Shown here piece by piece: positions 32,261 to 43,679 of a stretch of 64,000 nucleotides of DNA (the first letter of the stretch is position 1; every line of letters begins with the position of its first letter). The stretch is from Nemertoderma westbladi (lineage: Eukaryota > Xenacoelomorpha > Nemertodermatida > Nemertodermatidae), in assembly GCA_032718475.1 (NCBI GenBank), contig JAUCBJ010000785.1, forward strand, positions 1 through 64,000, written 5' to 3'. The translations under genes were made by a program, and so were the position numbers. The notes below the pieces were generated by a model that saw only the letters and a program-made list of their open reading frames with translations, had not been told where the DNA came from and made no database searches.

Positions 32261-32548
32261 GCCAAACAGAAAGTAACCAAGCAATTATCCTGATTTGGCT
32301 TCCCAAGCTAATTAATACAAGTGTGGATGATTAACACTCATCCGTTCACCTTTCATAGAGAAATAAAGCAGTTCGTCGGGCAGAACAATGTTGAATGTGA
32401 GAATATTTAATATTGCTAAAGGGAAAGGAAGTTATTTTGCCTCTGACCTGGTAACCTTGTGCTAAATGTAGGCAGCAATATTACTGCTCTGCCACGCTCG
32501 CGACTACTGTAACTTGCAACCTGCTTTTTCGGATACTACTACTCCTAC

Positions 32549-34940
32549 TAGGATCGGCATGCTGCATTGCAGCTGCATTTTTAAGAATGTTGTGCCGGCT
32601 TATCGACAAAATTGCACCGCCACAACTCCCTATCACCCATGACATTTGCTAGATCATCCGCATCTTCAAGGCCAGTGTCCTTTAAGATGTGTCTCAAGAA
32701 AGTCATGGGCTGTCCACCATGCTTATTCACTCCATGAGGCTGCCAAAGTACACGATTATGCACTGGCTGGTCCTCACGGCGAAAGCAATGTCCTGCAAAG
32801 CGGAGGCGATTTTGTTCTAGTATCAAGCTTGGGGGAACCAATGAGATACCTCCAATATTATATAGTGTTTGGTTGGAGATGTGTGCATTGTACTTGACAC
32901 AATTAACCCGGCGTAGCATTCTTGTGAATGTGCCATCCAGAGATTTGTTGTCCTCAGCAGTTAGAGCCCAGCATGGACTCCCATAGAGGAGTACTGGAAC
33001 TACTGCTGCTCTAAATAGCCGGACCTTAAGTTTCCGATTAATTCTCGGTGACTTCCTAATCCTGGAAAGCCTATTCAAGGCTGCGCATGCCTTTCCCTTA
33101 CATATTCGAATGTCCTCACCTGACTTCCGGATCCATGATCCCAGGTAACAGAAGTCATCCACATGCTCAAACATTCCATCTTTTGAGCTTATGCTCATCC
33201 GATCAGAGACTTGCTGAGGACTTTCAAAGTTAACTGTCAAAATTTTGGTCTTTCTGGAGTTAATAAAAAGAACAACAATAGAAGCAGCATGTTCTAATGA
33301 GCTGAAGAGCCGTTGGGCTCCCTCTAGTGATTCTGAGAGTACTCCTAAGTCATCCGCAAAGTCTAGATCAGTTAGGTACTTGGCAGGATTTCCTCGACTT
33401 CTGGATCCAGTAGGTGGAGTTATCATCACCCCATCATCATTATGATGATCTAAGGACATTCGTAGAACAACCGCCTAGCGTAGATTAGTCTAAGATATAA
33501 GCCTAAGCGTAAGTAACCAAACTATTCTCCGCTATGCAGCGTACGAAACCCTTAATTATATTCTAAATACTACTGTAAAACTACAATCGCTCAAATATAC
33601 GGGGTTGCGAACTAATTACTAGGTATTCCAGAATTTGTAACACTAATTAGTTATGCTACTGAGTTACACTAGAAACAGCCTAAACACCGTATTATTTGAC
33701 CTAACAGTGATTTAATGAAGCATAAATAGAAATAGAAACAATCAAATCACGCCTATCTAAAAACAGCACAATAGAATCAAGCATTTTGGGACAATACAAA
33801 CAACAATAACAATAAGCGTAGCAACAATTAGCGGTAGCATTAGCATTAGCGTTGCGGCATAGTGCTGCGTTGCGTTGCACGTAGCGTAGCGTAATCGGAC
33901 AAAGGTCACCCCAAATCAATACGGCCTTTCCTACCGCTACTGGTAAACGGTAAGAATGACGCAATATCTAATTCTGCTCACATGATCGGCCAGATCCAGG
34001 GTCCTCCCAGCTGGGCTCTTGACCAACCAACCGCAGAAACGCATAATTGCCCTAAATTAATTTGGCAATTATTTAAAGTGCAAATTAATCGTAATTTAGC
34101 ACAAATAGTGATTTATAGAGAAATGTAAATGAAATTGGCACAAATATTTTATAGATTTGGTAGATATTAGAAAACAGCAAATTCATGTTTCAATTATATA
34201 GAAGTTTGCCACAGCAAATTAATATACTAGGGTTTTATTATAAAATTTACGTAATTAAGGCTACATAGTGTATAAAATTGACTGAACATAAAATGAACCT
34301 GTAGATTTTATTTACCCTATCTAATCTCCCACTGGCTTTAAACGAACCTGCTCCTCAAACCAGTACCGCAGTACCTATGATGATCTAAGGACATGCGTAG
34401 AACATAGTCAACCACAATAATGAACAAGAATGGTGCAAGTGTGTCTCCTTGGAGGACGCCCCATAACACTTCAAATGGTTCTGTGTCACCGTCAACAGTA
34501 GACACAAATGTTGTCGAACCATCGTATACTGATCTGATTGCTGCAATAATTTCATCAGGAATCCCATATAATGAAAGTTTGCTGAACATACGTGAGCGAG
34601 AGACTGAATCAAAGGCCTTGAAGAAGTCAACAAAGATAATAGCCAGATGCCTGTCTTTCTTTTTTGATAACTCTTCCATTATACTTCTAAGTGCCAAAAT
34701 TGGCTCCGTGGTCCCACGACCTTTACGGAACCCATCCTGATTTCCACGGAGCAGTCTCTCAATGGGATCCCTGATGCGATTTAATAGAATCCTATTGTAT
34801 AGCTTTGCAGCAATCGAGATCAATGAGATTCCCCGAAAAGAACCATAGAGTGTTAGGTTGCCTTTCTTGGGAACTGGCACCAACTTATTTGTTTTCATTT
34901 CTTGTGGGACTCTTGTTGCTCGGTACATGTCTACTATAAT
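32549..34940 (-). pseudogene. LINE-A copy, reverse transcriptase split by an insertion
   Basis: The minus strand encodes most of a LINE reverse transcriptase. At 34376-34928 are VPVPKKGNLTLYG, NRIRDPIERLLRG, FVDFFKAFDSV, GVLQGDTLAPFLF and VVDYVLRMSLDHH. At 32581-33469 are DLDFADDLGVLSES (the polymerase DD box), then [28 protein letters not shown] and [10 protein letters not shown] 906-bp foreign segment (33470-34375) separates the two halves, and LRMSLDHH is present at both edges as part of the duplication. The 5' endonuclease part is absent. Confidence 0.88.
33470..34375. mobile_element. 906-bp insertion in LINE-A with a 29-bp target duplication
   Basis: Positions 33441-33469 and 34376-34404 match at 28 of 29 bases and flank this insert, which interrupts the LINE-A reading frame. 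The insert has no clear terminal inverted repeats, no TG...CA ends and no long ORF. It contains a run of GCGTAG/GCATTAG-like repeats at about 33815-33895. The long duplication resembles target-primed insertion, but the type is unknown. Confidence 0.6.
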
Positions 34941-35141
34941 GGGATAGATCTAAATAGGCACAAAGTGAACATAATATACTTAACTAACTCAAATACCGCC
35001 TACCTACTTTGTTTGTCTTTCTTTATCTTTGCCGGGAAATTTTAAAAATAATCAATTCGTTGCTGCCCTCAATCTCCCAATCACTGTTTATAAATTTGCA
35101 CAAACTGAGAGAAATATAAATCATCGTAATAAACTATTAGT

Positions 35142-35147
35142 AAAAAA
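35142..35147 (-). terminator. Pol III terminator of tRNA-Gln
   Basis: A run of six T on the minus strand, 6 nt after the tRNA 3' end. Confidence 0.8.
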
Positions 35148-35153
35148 TTCTAA

Positions 35154-35225
35154 GGTCCCACCGAGATTCGAACTCGGGTCACTGGATTCAAAGTCCAGAG
35201 TGCTGAACCACTACACCATGGGACC
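35154..35225 (-). tRNA. tRNA-Gln(TTG): tRNA-Gln (anticodon TTG)
   Basis: The reverse complement folds into a full cloverleaf: acceptor GGTCCCA/TGGGACC, anticodon stem CTGGA/TCCAG with loop CTTTGAA (anticodon TTG), T stem CCGAG/CTCGG with loop TTCGAAT. Length is 72 nt with no intron and no encoded CCA. An A box (TGGTGTAGTGG) and a B box are intact. Six T residues (35142-35147 on the minus strand) lie 6 nt downstream as a pol III terminator. It closely resembles other animal tRNA-Gln genes, so it is probably functional rather than a SINE. Confidence 0.93.
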
Positions 35226-35404
35226 TTGATGAATGAGAAACACTCACACCTTGGGACATAAATGTTAATGATATATTATTGAACACTAACTGATAATACT
35301 GTAAAGTAATCTGTACAGAACGGATGCAAACTGGATCGAAATCAACCTGTAATTGGAACACCAAATGGAATAAAACAACCACACAACGCCCACGTGAAAA
35401 TGTA

Positions 35405-35604
35405 GAATTTACTACTAGGTCGAGCGGACTAGGTAGACCTCGGACAGTGGAAATGAGATCCTTCCAGGCTTCCCGATTCTCCATAGTTGTCGCAATTTCG
35501 TTTCTCCCAAGTTCAATATCCCTTTCAAGTTGATCTATATATGTTATAGCCGGTCGTCCACGACTACGCTTTCCTTGTGTTGGTTGCCAGTTGAATTTAA
35601 TCAT
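35405..35604 (-). pseudogene. LINE-B reverse transcriptase C-terminal fragment
   Basis: The minus strand reads WQPTQGKRSRGRPAITYIDQ, then ELGRNEIATTMENREAWKDL. This is the C-terminal tail of an RTE/CR1-like LINE. Two other copies lie at 59949-60303 and 61988-62350. Confidence 0.75.
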
Positions 35605-37097
35605 TTTTTATTAAAATATTTCAGATTTAATTGCAATTATTATGTCGCCAAATTAAATTTATTTTTTCCCATATTGTAACAACCACTAACCAGTTCCTTC
35701 TACCATGATCTACTATCATACCTATTATATACCTATTGTAGTAGGTCATGCTTCTACTGTACCAAGTTACCTGTACCAGTAGCAATGTGAAGAACCAGCC
35801 TTTATGCTGTTATATTTACACACATACACACATGTGAAGATTAAATATAGTAAAAACCAAGGTTGCATAAGGGCAGAATCTAATCAAAACAATAAACAAA
35901 CTATAATCTATGCTTAATAAGGGCTACCGAAAAGTAAATTTATTTTTTTCTTCAGATGGGCGCATAGCTGTAATTTCAGTATTTGTGTACATTGGTGCCC
36001 TACGATGTTGAACGATAACCATTTCTACACAATAACGATAATTAATTTGCCAGCTATAAAAATGTTAATTTCATTTGTTACTAAATAGTTTATAGAACTT
36101 GGCCTGAATTTACTGCCAAGAAATATCAAACCGTAATCGATAAACCGTCGCTTAGCAATAAAGTATAATTAACAAATGAACCACAATAAATACATTATTC
36201 TTATTTTTTCACATTAACCTCTGATGTATAATAATGCAGTATTACATTATATTCAATCTCCTAGTTTAAGGGTTATTATAATTCTAAACAATTGATAAAT
36301 TTATTAGGAGCCTTTCATCGTTATATAAAATAAGCGTTGTTGAAATTCAGATTTAATATTTTTATTTGTAATTTTTTTAATATGGAATCCACAAAGGATT
36401 ATTCTGTTAATTGATACCATTACGGTATTTAATTGGGAGAAGCCCTCTATCATATAAATGGAACTCTGGCTCACTGCGCTACGTAACACAGCCAGTATAA
36501 TATGCACGACCATAAAACGAGACATTCAATAGAAGAAACCTAATCTGATGTCTTATTTATTGGTGTCTTAGGTCCCCTATCGTTTCTGTAACATTGTCGT
36601 CATAATCATTATTATGTTGTCATAAATATTATAATTTTAAATATGTTCAGATAATCATAGTAACAAAGATGGTGCCCAGTTACTTGTATTCACGCTCTTA
36701 GGGAAACACTCCAATCGAATCAGCTGTTAATCAGCTGTTAATTCGAAGTGTTGTCTCCTCTCGGTAAAGTTGTATGTAGTGAAATTGCTTTGTATATCAG
36801 TTTAGTGATTTTTGTGTAATAGTGTATTTGTCCAAAGTAACGTAAAGGACCCTATTGTATGGAATTAAGCTGCATAGCTTTAGGGTTATCCTATATGTTA
36901 TGTTAGACAATACCTTTATACCGGTACATTGTTTGGTGTATTTGTTATTGTTTTTACATAATGTATAAATATATCAATTAATATCACTCTAAGTACAGTA
37001 AAGATCTAATTTATCTTTCATCACGGTAATTTAGATTTTAGGAACTGATATTGGACTAATATTAAATTTGCTTTCTTTTTACAACTTTGAGTAAAAT
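35605..37097. other. AT-rich intergenic region upstream of the coiled-coil gene
   Basis: No coding region or known repeat is recognised. The last few hundred bases presumably hold the promoter and 5' UTR of the gene at 37098, but no clear core promoter motif can be defended. Confidence 0.4.
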
Positions 37098-39554
37098 ATG
37101 GAAGATACAAATATTAAACAGCCGGACGAAACGGAAGAAATAAAGAAAGTGCGATTTACTGATGCTGTAGTGAGCCAAGAAGATGAAGATGAAGATCAGA
37201 AAGAATATGAGAAAATGATGGAAGAAATGAGAGAACAGGATCAAGAAACATATAACAGGTTTAAAATATTGTCTGACGGAGTTACAAATGCAACTTCGTT
37301 AGTTCAAACCACACTTGAAGAATTTTTAGCTGTTAAGGATGAACTACTTTACCATGAACTTCCTCCAAGTCTTCTAGTCAGGTTAACATTAACGTCTGGG
37401 AAACTGTATCGTGCTGCTAGTGATATGCAAACACCTCTTATGGAGATGATCAGATTGGTTAATGTGTTTGCTGAACCTTGGGAGAATAAAGCGGAGCAAT
37501 TGAGGAAGTTGCATATACATTATGATCGTAAGAAAAGCCAATTAGACGTTGCCTTGAGAAAACTTGCTGTGATAGACCAAGTTGGAGTTCGTTATGAAAA
37601 GCAGAAATGTCTTGGAAACTGGGAAAAACTTTATAGTCGTGTGACAGCATACAGAGGGCACGGTAGAAGGTGGAAGTTTCTTATTAAAGGGTTTAGCAAA
37701 GCTGCAGCAAAGGGTATGGATCATCTTAATGCATATATTGATTCTATTGAAGAAGTAAAAGTAGAAGAAGAAGAAGAGGAAGAGGATGTTAAACAAGTTG
37801 ATGTTAAGGAAGAAATTGATTTGGAAGAAGAGGATAAAATGTCTAGTGTGATCAGCAGTGATACGGAAAGTGATGAAGAGCAAATACAGGATGTGAATAA
37901 AAGTGTAGGTGACTTGGCTGACCAACGTGTTGATCAATTAGTTGAAGCTCCAAAACAGATTATTGTTGATACTGAAGAGGCAGAAACTTGGACAGGAGAT
38001 GAAATTATTGACCGATATCTCTGCCTGGAATTAGTAGATATTGAAGAACTCCCTCAAAGAAAAGAAAAAAATTTGATTATTAAAGCGAAACTGGATGAAA
38101 ATTATGGAATATTCGAAGAAGATGTTTGTGCGACTATCTTTGAAATGGGAAAACAAAAGTCTCATCACAGTGAAAAATTGCCTCAATTAAAAAAGAAGCC
38201 CATTAGGTTTTTAATGCCAAATATTTATGCGATATATGACCAGGATAATTTTAACAATTCCACAATAACTATAACGGCCATTGGAGGTGATAGTTCAACA
38301 GAGTTTGCCTCGGGTTTGCTGAAGGTTCAGGATGTATTGGATTCTCTTCCAACAATAATAAGAATGTCTGAGGCTGGAGCAGAGGGGATTGCGGAAGAAG
38401 AAGAATTCACTATCAGTTCTGATGTACTTCCAGTTCAGTTACATAGTCCAGTAGGTTCTCCGATTGGCAAGGTACTATTCAGTTTCTATCTTGGCGACCG
38501 CTACTTAAAACCAACTTCAGAGATCGCTTCACAAACCTCTGACCTGGCCAAAGTAATGCAAGAAGTGACTGGAATAAACCTTGGTATGTATACTAAAGAG
38601 GAACTTCAGGAAAAGTTCGCCGATATCGAGCAAACAGATGCGTGCTTGTCTCCAATTATGGTCGAAATCGATGCCGATGATGAGGCTTCAGAGCAGGAAA
38701 TGGTTACCATGACTTCCCATAAATATATGGAGGATGAATATGAGCATCAAATTGCTGATTTAAAGGATAATATTCAGGGTTTAAAAACCGAACATATTGT
38801 AGAAGTAAATGAGTTAAATGAAACTATAAGACAGTTGTCGATTCTAGTTGAGAACACAAAGGATGTGAGGGAAAGTAATACAAGAACTCAAAAAGGAAAT
38901 TCCGTAGTTGAAGAATTTGTAAGTGAAAAGCATGAGACAAAAAAACGTCCTAATCGTAAAAAAGCAAACAAGGAGGTGGTAAAAACAAAAAGCGTTGCAG
39001 AAAGAATAGGCACTGAATCAAAGACAGCCACATCGAAACAGCACCATGATCAGGTTAAACAGAGCATTACTGAAGCCGAGATTCAAACAGCAAAGGATGG
39101 AGGTTTAGAGTTGCCAGAAGATTACATGGATAGATTGGAATTCTATGCGATGGAGTCCAAGTTACACGCCGATGCTGTGTATAACACCGTGTGGGGTGAG
39201 CGTGCACGTTCTATTGAGGCCAACCTCGCTGCCCACAGACGACTCACCACCGAGAGCCGGGATGAGTTTGATCCAGACATCGATGAGGTCTGTCTACCAG
39301 CTGTGTTTATGCCAACTTGTACTGGCGTTGTCTACAACCCTCGGGCCCGCAGCGCATTCCATTCTGGAAAAGGTTCTAGACTAACTCAACCTCCATCTAT
39401 TGTTGCGCTTCCTGTATTGCCTGGCAACCAGTCAAGTAGTCATTCGCTCATTGATATATTGAGCAATGTCCCCTACTACTACAGTCGTACAGCACCATTT
39501 GTTGAGCCTCCACCACCATATACTTACCACTTCGATTCCAAAAACAACAAATAA
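37098..39554 (+). CDS. Unrecognised 818-residue acidic coiled-coil protein, single exon
   Basis: An intact ATG-to-stop frame without introns. The N-terminal part is acidic (SQEDEDEDQKEYEKMMEEM), then a helical region (about 50-200) with LLYHELPPSLLVRLTLTSGKL. An Asp/Glu-rich linker lies at about 215-280. Residues 320-480 contain beta-rich stretches (KNLIIKAKLDENYGIFEEDV, FSFYLGDRYLKP) that could be a divergent C2-like fold. A second helical segment lies at about 540-600, then a Lys-rich linker, and a Pro-rich C-terminus (VEPPPPYTYHF). I cannot name the family. The style recalls ciliary or cytoskeletal scaffold proteins, but this is a guess. The last 449 residues are duplicated at 42324-43679. 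An AATAAA lies at about 39798, 240 bp after the stop. Confidence 0.85.
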   Translation: MEDTNIKQPDETEEIKKVRFTDAVVSQEDEDEDQKEYEKMMEEMREQDQETYNRFKILSDGVTNATSLVQTTLEEFLAVKDELLYHELPPSLLVRLTLTSGKLYRAASDMQTPLMEMIRLVNVFAEPWENKAEQLRKLHIHYDRKKSQLDVALRKLAVIDQVGVRYEKQKCLGNWEKLYSRVTAYRGHGRRWKFLIKGFSKAAAKGMDHLNAYIDSIEEVKVEEEEEEEDVKQVDVKEEIDLEEEDKMSSVISSDTESDEEQIQDVNKSVGDLADQRVDQLVEAPKQIIVDTEEAETWTGDEIIDRYLCLELVDIEELPQRKEKNLIIKAKLDENYGIFEEDVCATIFEMGKQKSHHSEKLPQLKKKPIRFLMPNIYAIYDQDNFNNSTITITAIGGDSSTEFASGLLKVQDVLDSLPTIIRMSEAGAEGIAEEEEFTISSDVLPVQLHSPVGSPIGKVLFSFYLGDRYLKPTSEIASQTSDLAKVMQEVTGINLGMYTKEELQEKFADIEQTDACLSPIMVEIDADDEASEQEMVTMTSHKYMEDEYEHQIADLKDNIQGLKTEHIVEVNELNETIRQLSILVENTKDVRESNTRTQKGNSVVEEFVSEKHETKKRPNRKKANKEVVKTKSVAERIGTESKTATSKQHHDQVKQSITEAEIQTAKDGGLELPEDYMDRLEFYAMESKLHADAVYNTVWGERARSIEANLAAHRRLTTESRDEFDPDIDEVCLPAVFMPTCTGVVYNPRARSAFHSGKGSRLTQPPSIVALPVLPGNQSSSHSLIDILSNVPYYYSRTAPFVEPPPPYTYHFDSKNNK

Positions 39555-40151
39555 ACTACATAAAATCAGTTAATTTCCAAACATATAAAAAGATTGTAGA
39601 ATATGATGATTAATAATTATGTACAAATTGTGCTTTTTATTGATGAGAGATATCACACATTCATACAATAATTTTTCAATAATCTAATCTATTAAATTAT
39701 CCGCCATTTAACTTTTGGTTAATGATAAATATTCTCCTGGTGATGGCTGGTGGGTGCCAGTTTATGGATGTTTTAAGTATTTATATTTTTATTGTTTAAT
39801 AAAAAAAGTTGAGAAATCTTTGACTTAATCATTTATTATTACCAATGTAAACAAAGTTTAAAAAAAAGTTTGAAAAAAATCAACTCCAAAAAGATCAAAC
39901 ATCTTCAATTCCAAAAATATGTACCTCTTTTTTTAAATATGAAATGTTTGATTCTCTATGTTTGTGTTTTTCTCCTAGGAAAATAATTCCAATAATCCGA
40001 AAACCGGACCAGCCTAAATTAAACCGATCTGAAACGGAACTGGAACTGAATAAAGAGGAGAAAATTTGTTTTATTGTTGTGCAATTCAGAATCAGATGGT
40101 ATCCAGTTCAGTTCAGATACGCATTACTTCAATAATATTCCAAAATATTTG

Positions 40152-40411
40152 TAATATATAATATATAATATTGGTTATTTATATAGCGCTTTTCTACGCT
40201 CAGCATACTCAAAGCGCTTTTATTATCATTACCCTAGCAAAGCCAGGTTCCCATTATACCGCTGGGTTGACGTAGGCACTAATGTCTAAAGTGTCTTGCC
40301 TAGGGACACAACAGTGCGAAATTTCTACAGCCTTTAGTCGGATTCGAACCTGCGCCACCAAACACTATTGTGTAAGCAGTTCAGGCGCCGTATCCACTCG
40401 GACACTGCGAC
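40152..40411 (-). mobile_element. tRNA-Ser-derived SINE, present only in duplication copy 1
   Basis: The minus strand begins GTCGCAGTGTCCGAGTGGAT, a tRNA-Ser-like head with an A box, followed by a B box GGTTCGAATCC. It ends in AGCGCTATATAAATAACC and a TA-rich tail. The orthologous position in copy 2 (about 44275) is empty, and ATTTG is duplicated at the ends. Confidence 0.85.
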
Positions 40412-41213
40412 AATTTGGAGACCTATGCAACAAATTTCAATAACAATTTATAGCGATTTTATCATTTGTTTCATCAGGAATGCAGTTCATAAGATTATAG
40501 GGTTGTAATAAGCATATGGTCATCAATCCCTGGGTACTAGGTCTCTTATCTCGAGAGCTGAATTAATTCCTTACGTACTATCCTGGTCTCTATGGACGTA
40601 TACGGCCTCAATGTTATGGTGAATTTTAATTTAAGCTATTTTGATAACATAATTCTGTATAATTACAATAAATTACACCAATATATGATAATATATATAT
40701 ATATATACATATGAATAGAGACTAGTGTCGTATATTTAATTATGTGCACCATATGTAACTAAGAAATAATGTTAAATATTAAGGGAAATATTAAGAATAA
40801 ATAATTTATAAATAATTGTTACAACTCATTCTGCGCTCTGTTTGACACACCACTTTACAGAAATAAGTCCCAGAAGTTACTTTACGAAAGTGGCACAAAT
40901 AATAATTTATTGTATTTATAAGTTAAATAGCACAAAAAATTATATTGTATTACATTTAATAATGGTATAATAATGATTCGAAAGCTTTTCCCAAGGTTTA
41001 CAAAAAATAATTGTCGAAGTTTTAAACGACGACTACAAGGAAACAATCAAAAGTTTTTGTTGTTTACTTTTAGATTACATTAATAAGCCAATAGGATGTA
41101 GTTGCAATTAGACCACCAACCACTCATTTCAATTTAGTCAACCGCCAATCACTAAAAATATGTTAGTTAATAGTATAATTTCTGTCTGCAAAGGAATTTC
41201 CTTACACAATATT

Positions 41214-41533
41214 CTAGAACGGGCAGACAGGGGGTCTAACATATCCAAAGACATTCATTTCTACTAGACTGGCTAATAGCACAAATATTACATAGAACAC
41301 TAAAAGTATGATTCCTAAACGCACATCTAGTCTCCATTTATTGGAACAGACAGAGACTATTAGTATAGCAACTGTAGACAGAACCATAATAGAGTCGTAA
41401 GTTAGTCCATGTGAAGCAATGGATATAGAGTTACCGGTAGAGAGTGTCTGAATAAACCAAGGTAGACCCAAACAGATGAGGATGTCGAATATATTGGAAC
41501 CAACAGCATTGGAAACAGCCATATCGCCATAAC
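41214..41533 (-). CDS. Duplicate last exon of the SLC24 exchanger (copy 1)
   Basis: The minus strand has the acceptor TTCCAG at the 41533 edge and an open frame to a TAG at 41214-41216, encoding [15 protein letters not shown] through the terminal membrane helices to VCPF. It encodes exactly the same residues as the exon at 45083-45402; only synonymous changes are seen. It lies downstream of that exon in the direction of transcription, so it could be used by skipping the proximal copy, or it may be an unused relic. The acceptor is intact. Confidence 0.7.
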
Positions 41534-41703
41534 CTGGAATATTATTTACATAAATATTAAATCTACGTCATATAACAAAAATACATAAATAACTGAATAT
41601 TAAATTATTGTTTATTATTATTAAACAACTACCACATATTATACAAAAATGTTGCAGCACCCTCCAACCAGTTCTGGGGTATCACCCCACTTCATTAATA
41701 GCT

Positions 41704-42150
41704 AGAAATAGTTGAAGTCCCAGCGGGGTATCTCAGTCTAATGAGGAATAGTATAATAATAGTCTACAGCCACAACTCCCAGCTAGCTCCACACCAGCAG
41801 AGACTTGACCAATAATCATTCCCAGCAACTAGCTGCTTTACACACACATCCTTCCATCGTACCAGCATGTTGGCCAATAAATGAGCAGTATTTAATGAGA
41901 ATCAATTTTTTTTGCCGTTTTAATTACTTTAGATCAATTAAAGACACAATTATTAAAGCAAATCACTTGAACTAATTAAAAACTATAATAGAATGGGGTA
42001 TGTGGATTACATCTGTATAATTTTTAATTATAATTATTTAAATCTTATACTGTAAAACAATTAATTTCCTTTAAAAGGCAGGTTGAAAATGGTGTTTTTA
42101 CCGTAATAACTTAATTAACTAATTAACTGCTATTATCTTAGCTTCTCGAA
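41704..42150. other. Spacer between the duplication copies
   Basis: AT-rich single-copy-looking sequence with no gene seen. It separates the end of copy 1 from the MITE fragment that borders copy 2. Confidence 0.4.
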
Positions 42151-42154
42151 GGCC

Positions 42155-42335
42155 ACACGGAAATTCTACTTGGAAAATTTCTAAACTTTTGCCAAACAAC
42201 ATGTGTACCAAGTTTGGATAGATTTCATCAAAGATTGGCCGAGTTATTAACGTTTAAAATTGAACGCGACAGAACGACAGAACGACACGCTCGTGGGGCC
42301 TTCGCGCAGCACGAGGCCCAGTTATGAGATACAAA
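42155..42335 (-). mobile_element. MITE-like fragment of the TCTGTCGT family at the duplication border
   Basis: The minus strand shows a CGTGCTGCGCGAAGGCCCCACG terminal segment (present here in pieces), TGTCGTTCTGTCGTTCTGTCG, then AATAACTCGG and AAACTTGGTA. The same order occurs in the element at 53041-53385. It ends where duplication copy 2 starts (42336). Confidence 0.6.
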
Positions 42336-43679
42336 TTAATGCCAAATATTTATGCGATATATGACCAGGATGATTTTAACAATTCCACAATAACTATAAC
42401 GGCCATTGGAGGTGATAGTTCAACAGAGTTTGCCTCGGGTTTGCTGAAGGTTCAGGATGTACTGGATTCTCTTCCAACAATAATAAGAATGTCTGAGGCT
42501 GGAGCAGAGGGGATTGCGGAAGAAGAAGAATTCACTATCAGTTCTGATGTACTTCCAGTTCAGTTACATAGTCCAGTAGGTTCTCCGGTTGGCAAGGTAC
42601 TATTCAGTTTCTATCTTGGCGACCGCTACTTAAAACCAACTTCAGAGATCGCTTCACAAACCTCTGACCTGGCCAAAGTAATGCAAGAAGTGACTGGAAT
42701 AAACCTTGGTATGTATACTAAAGAGGAACTTCAGGAAAAGTTCGCCGATATCGAGCAAACAGATGCGTGCTTGTCTCCCATTATGGTCGAAATCGATGCC
42801 GATGATGAGGCTTCAGAGCAGGAAATGGTTACCATGACTTCCCATAAATATATGGAGGATGAATATGAGCATCAAATTGCTGATTTAAAGGAGAATATTC
42901 AGGGTTTAAAAACCGAACATATTGTAGAAGTAAATGAGTTAAATGAAACTATAAGACAGTTGTCGATTTTAGTTGAGAACACAAAGGATGTGAGGGAAAG
43001 TAATACAAGAACTCAAAAAGGAAATTTCGTAGTTGAAGAATTTGTAAGTGAAAAGCATGAGACAAAAAAACGTCCTAATCGTAAAAAAGCAATCAAGGAG
43101 GTGGTAAAAACAAAAAGCGTTGCAGAAAGAAAAGACACTGAATCAAAGACAGCCACATCGAAACAGCAGCATGATCAGGTTAAACAGAGCATTACTGAAG
43201 CCGAGATTCAAACAGCAAAGGATGGAGGTTTAGAGTTGCCAGAAAATTACATGGATAGGTTGGAATTCTATGCGATGGAGTCTAAGTTACACGCCGATGC
43301 TGTGTATAACACCGTGTGGGGTGAGCGGGCACGTTCTATTGAGGCTAACCTCGCTGCCCACAGACGACTCACCACCGAGAGCCGGGATGAGTTTGATCCA
43401 GACATCGATGAGGTCTGTCTACCAGCTGTGTTTATGCCAACTCGTACTGGCGTTATCTACAACCCTCGGGCCCGCAGTGCATTCCATTCTGGAAAAGGTT
43501 CTAGACTAACTCAACCTCCATCTATTGTTGCGCTTCCTGTATTGCCTGGCAACCAGTCAAGTAGTCATTCGCTCATTGATATATTGAGCAATGTCCCCTA
43601 CTACTACAGTCGTACAGCACCATTTGTTGAGCCTCCACCACCATATACTTACCACTTCGATTCCAAAAACAACAAATAA
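42324..43679 (+). pseudogene. Truncated duplicate of the coiled-coil gene with a borrowed start codon
   Basis: 451 codons, open throughout. From residue 6 onward it repeats the C-terminal 447-449 residues of the 818-residue protein at 37098-39554. The first ATG (42324) and four codons come from flanking MITE-derived sequence that happens to be in frame. The first 370 or so residues and the promoter are not duplicated. By eye, about 11 amino-acid-changing and about 8 silent differences separate the copies, which suggests weak constraint. It may be unexpressed. Confidence 0.7.

Larger units (their letters stand above)
38211..41703. repeat. Tandem segmental duplication, copy 1
   Basis: This nearly matches 42336-45572. 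The unit holds the 3' half of the coiled-coil gene, its 3' flank and the last exon of the SLC24 exchanger. It is 3,493 bp here against 3,237 bp in copy 2; most of the difference is a SINE present only here. Confidence 0.95.

Noticed and set aside
35154-35225. tRNA-Gln as a SINE head
   Set aside because: The cloverleaf is perfect and followed directly by a T6 terminator, with no SINE body or tail.
35154-35604. LINE-B targeting the tRNA gene
   Set aside because: The LINE-B end is about 180 bp from the tRNA and the other LINE-B copies are not next to tRNA genes.
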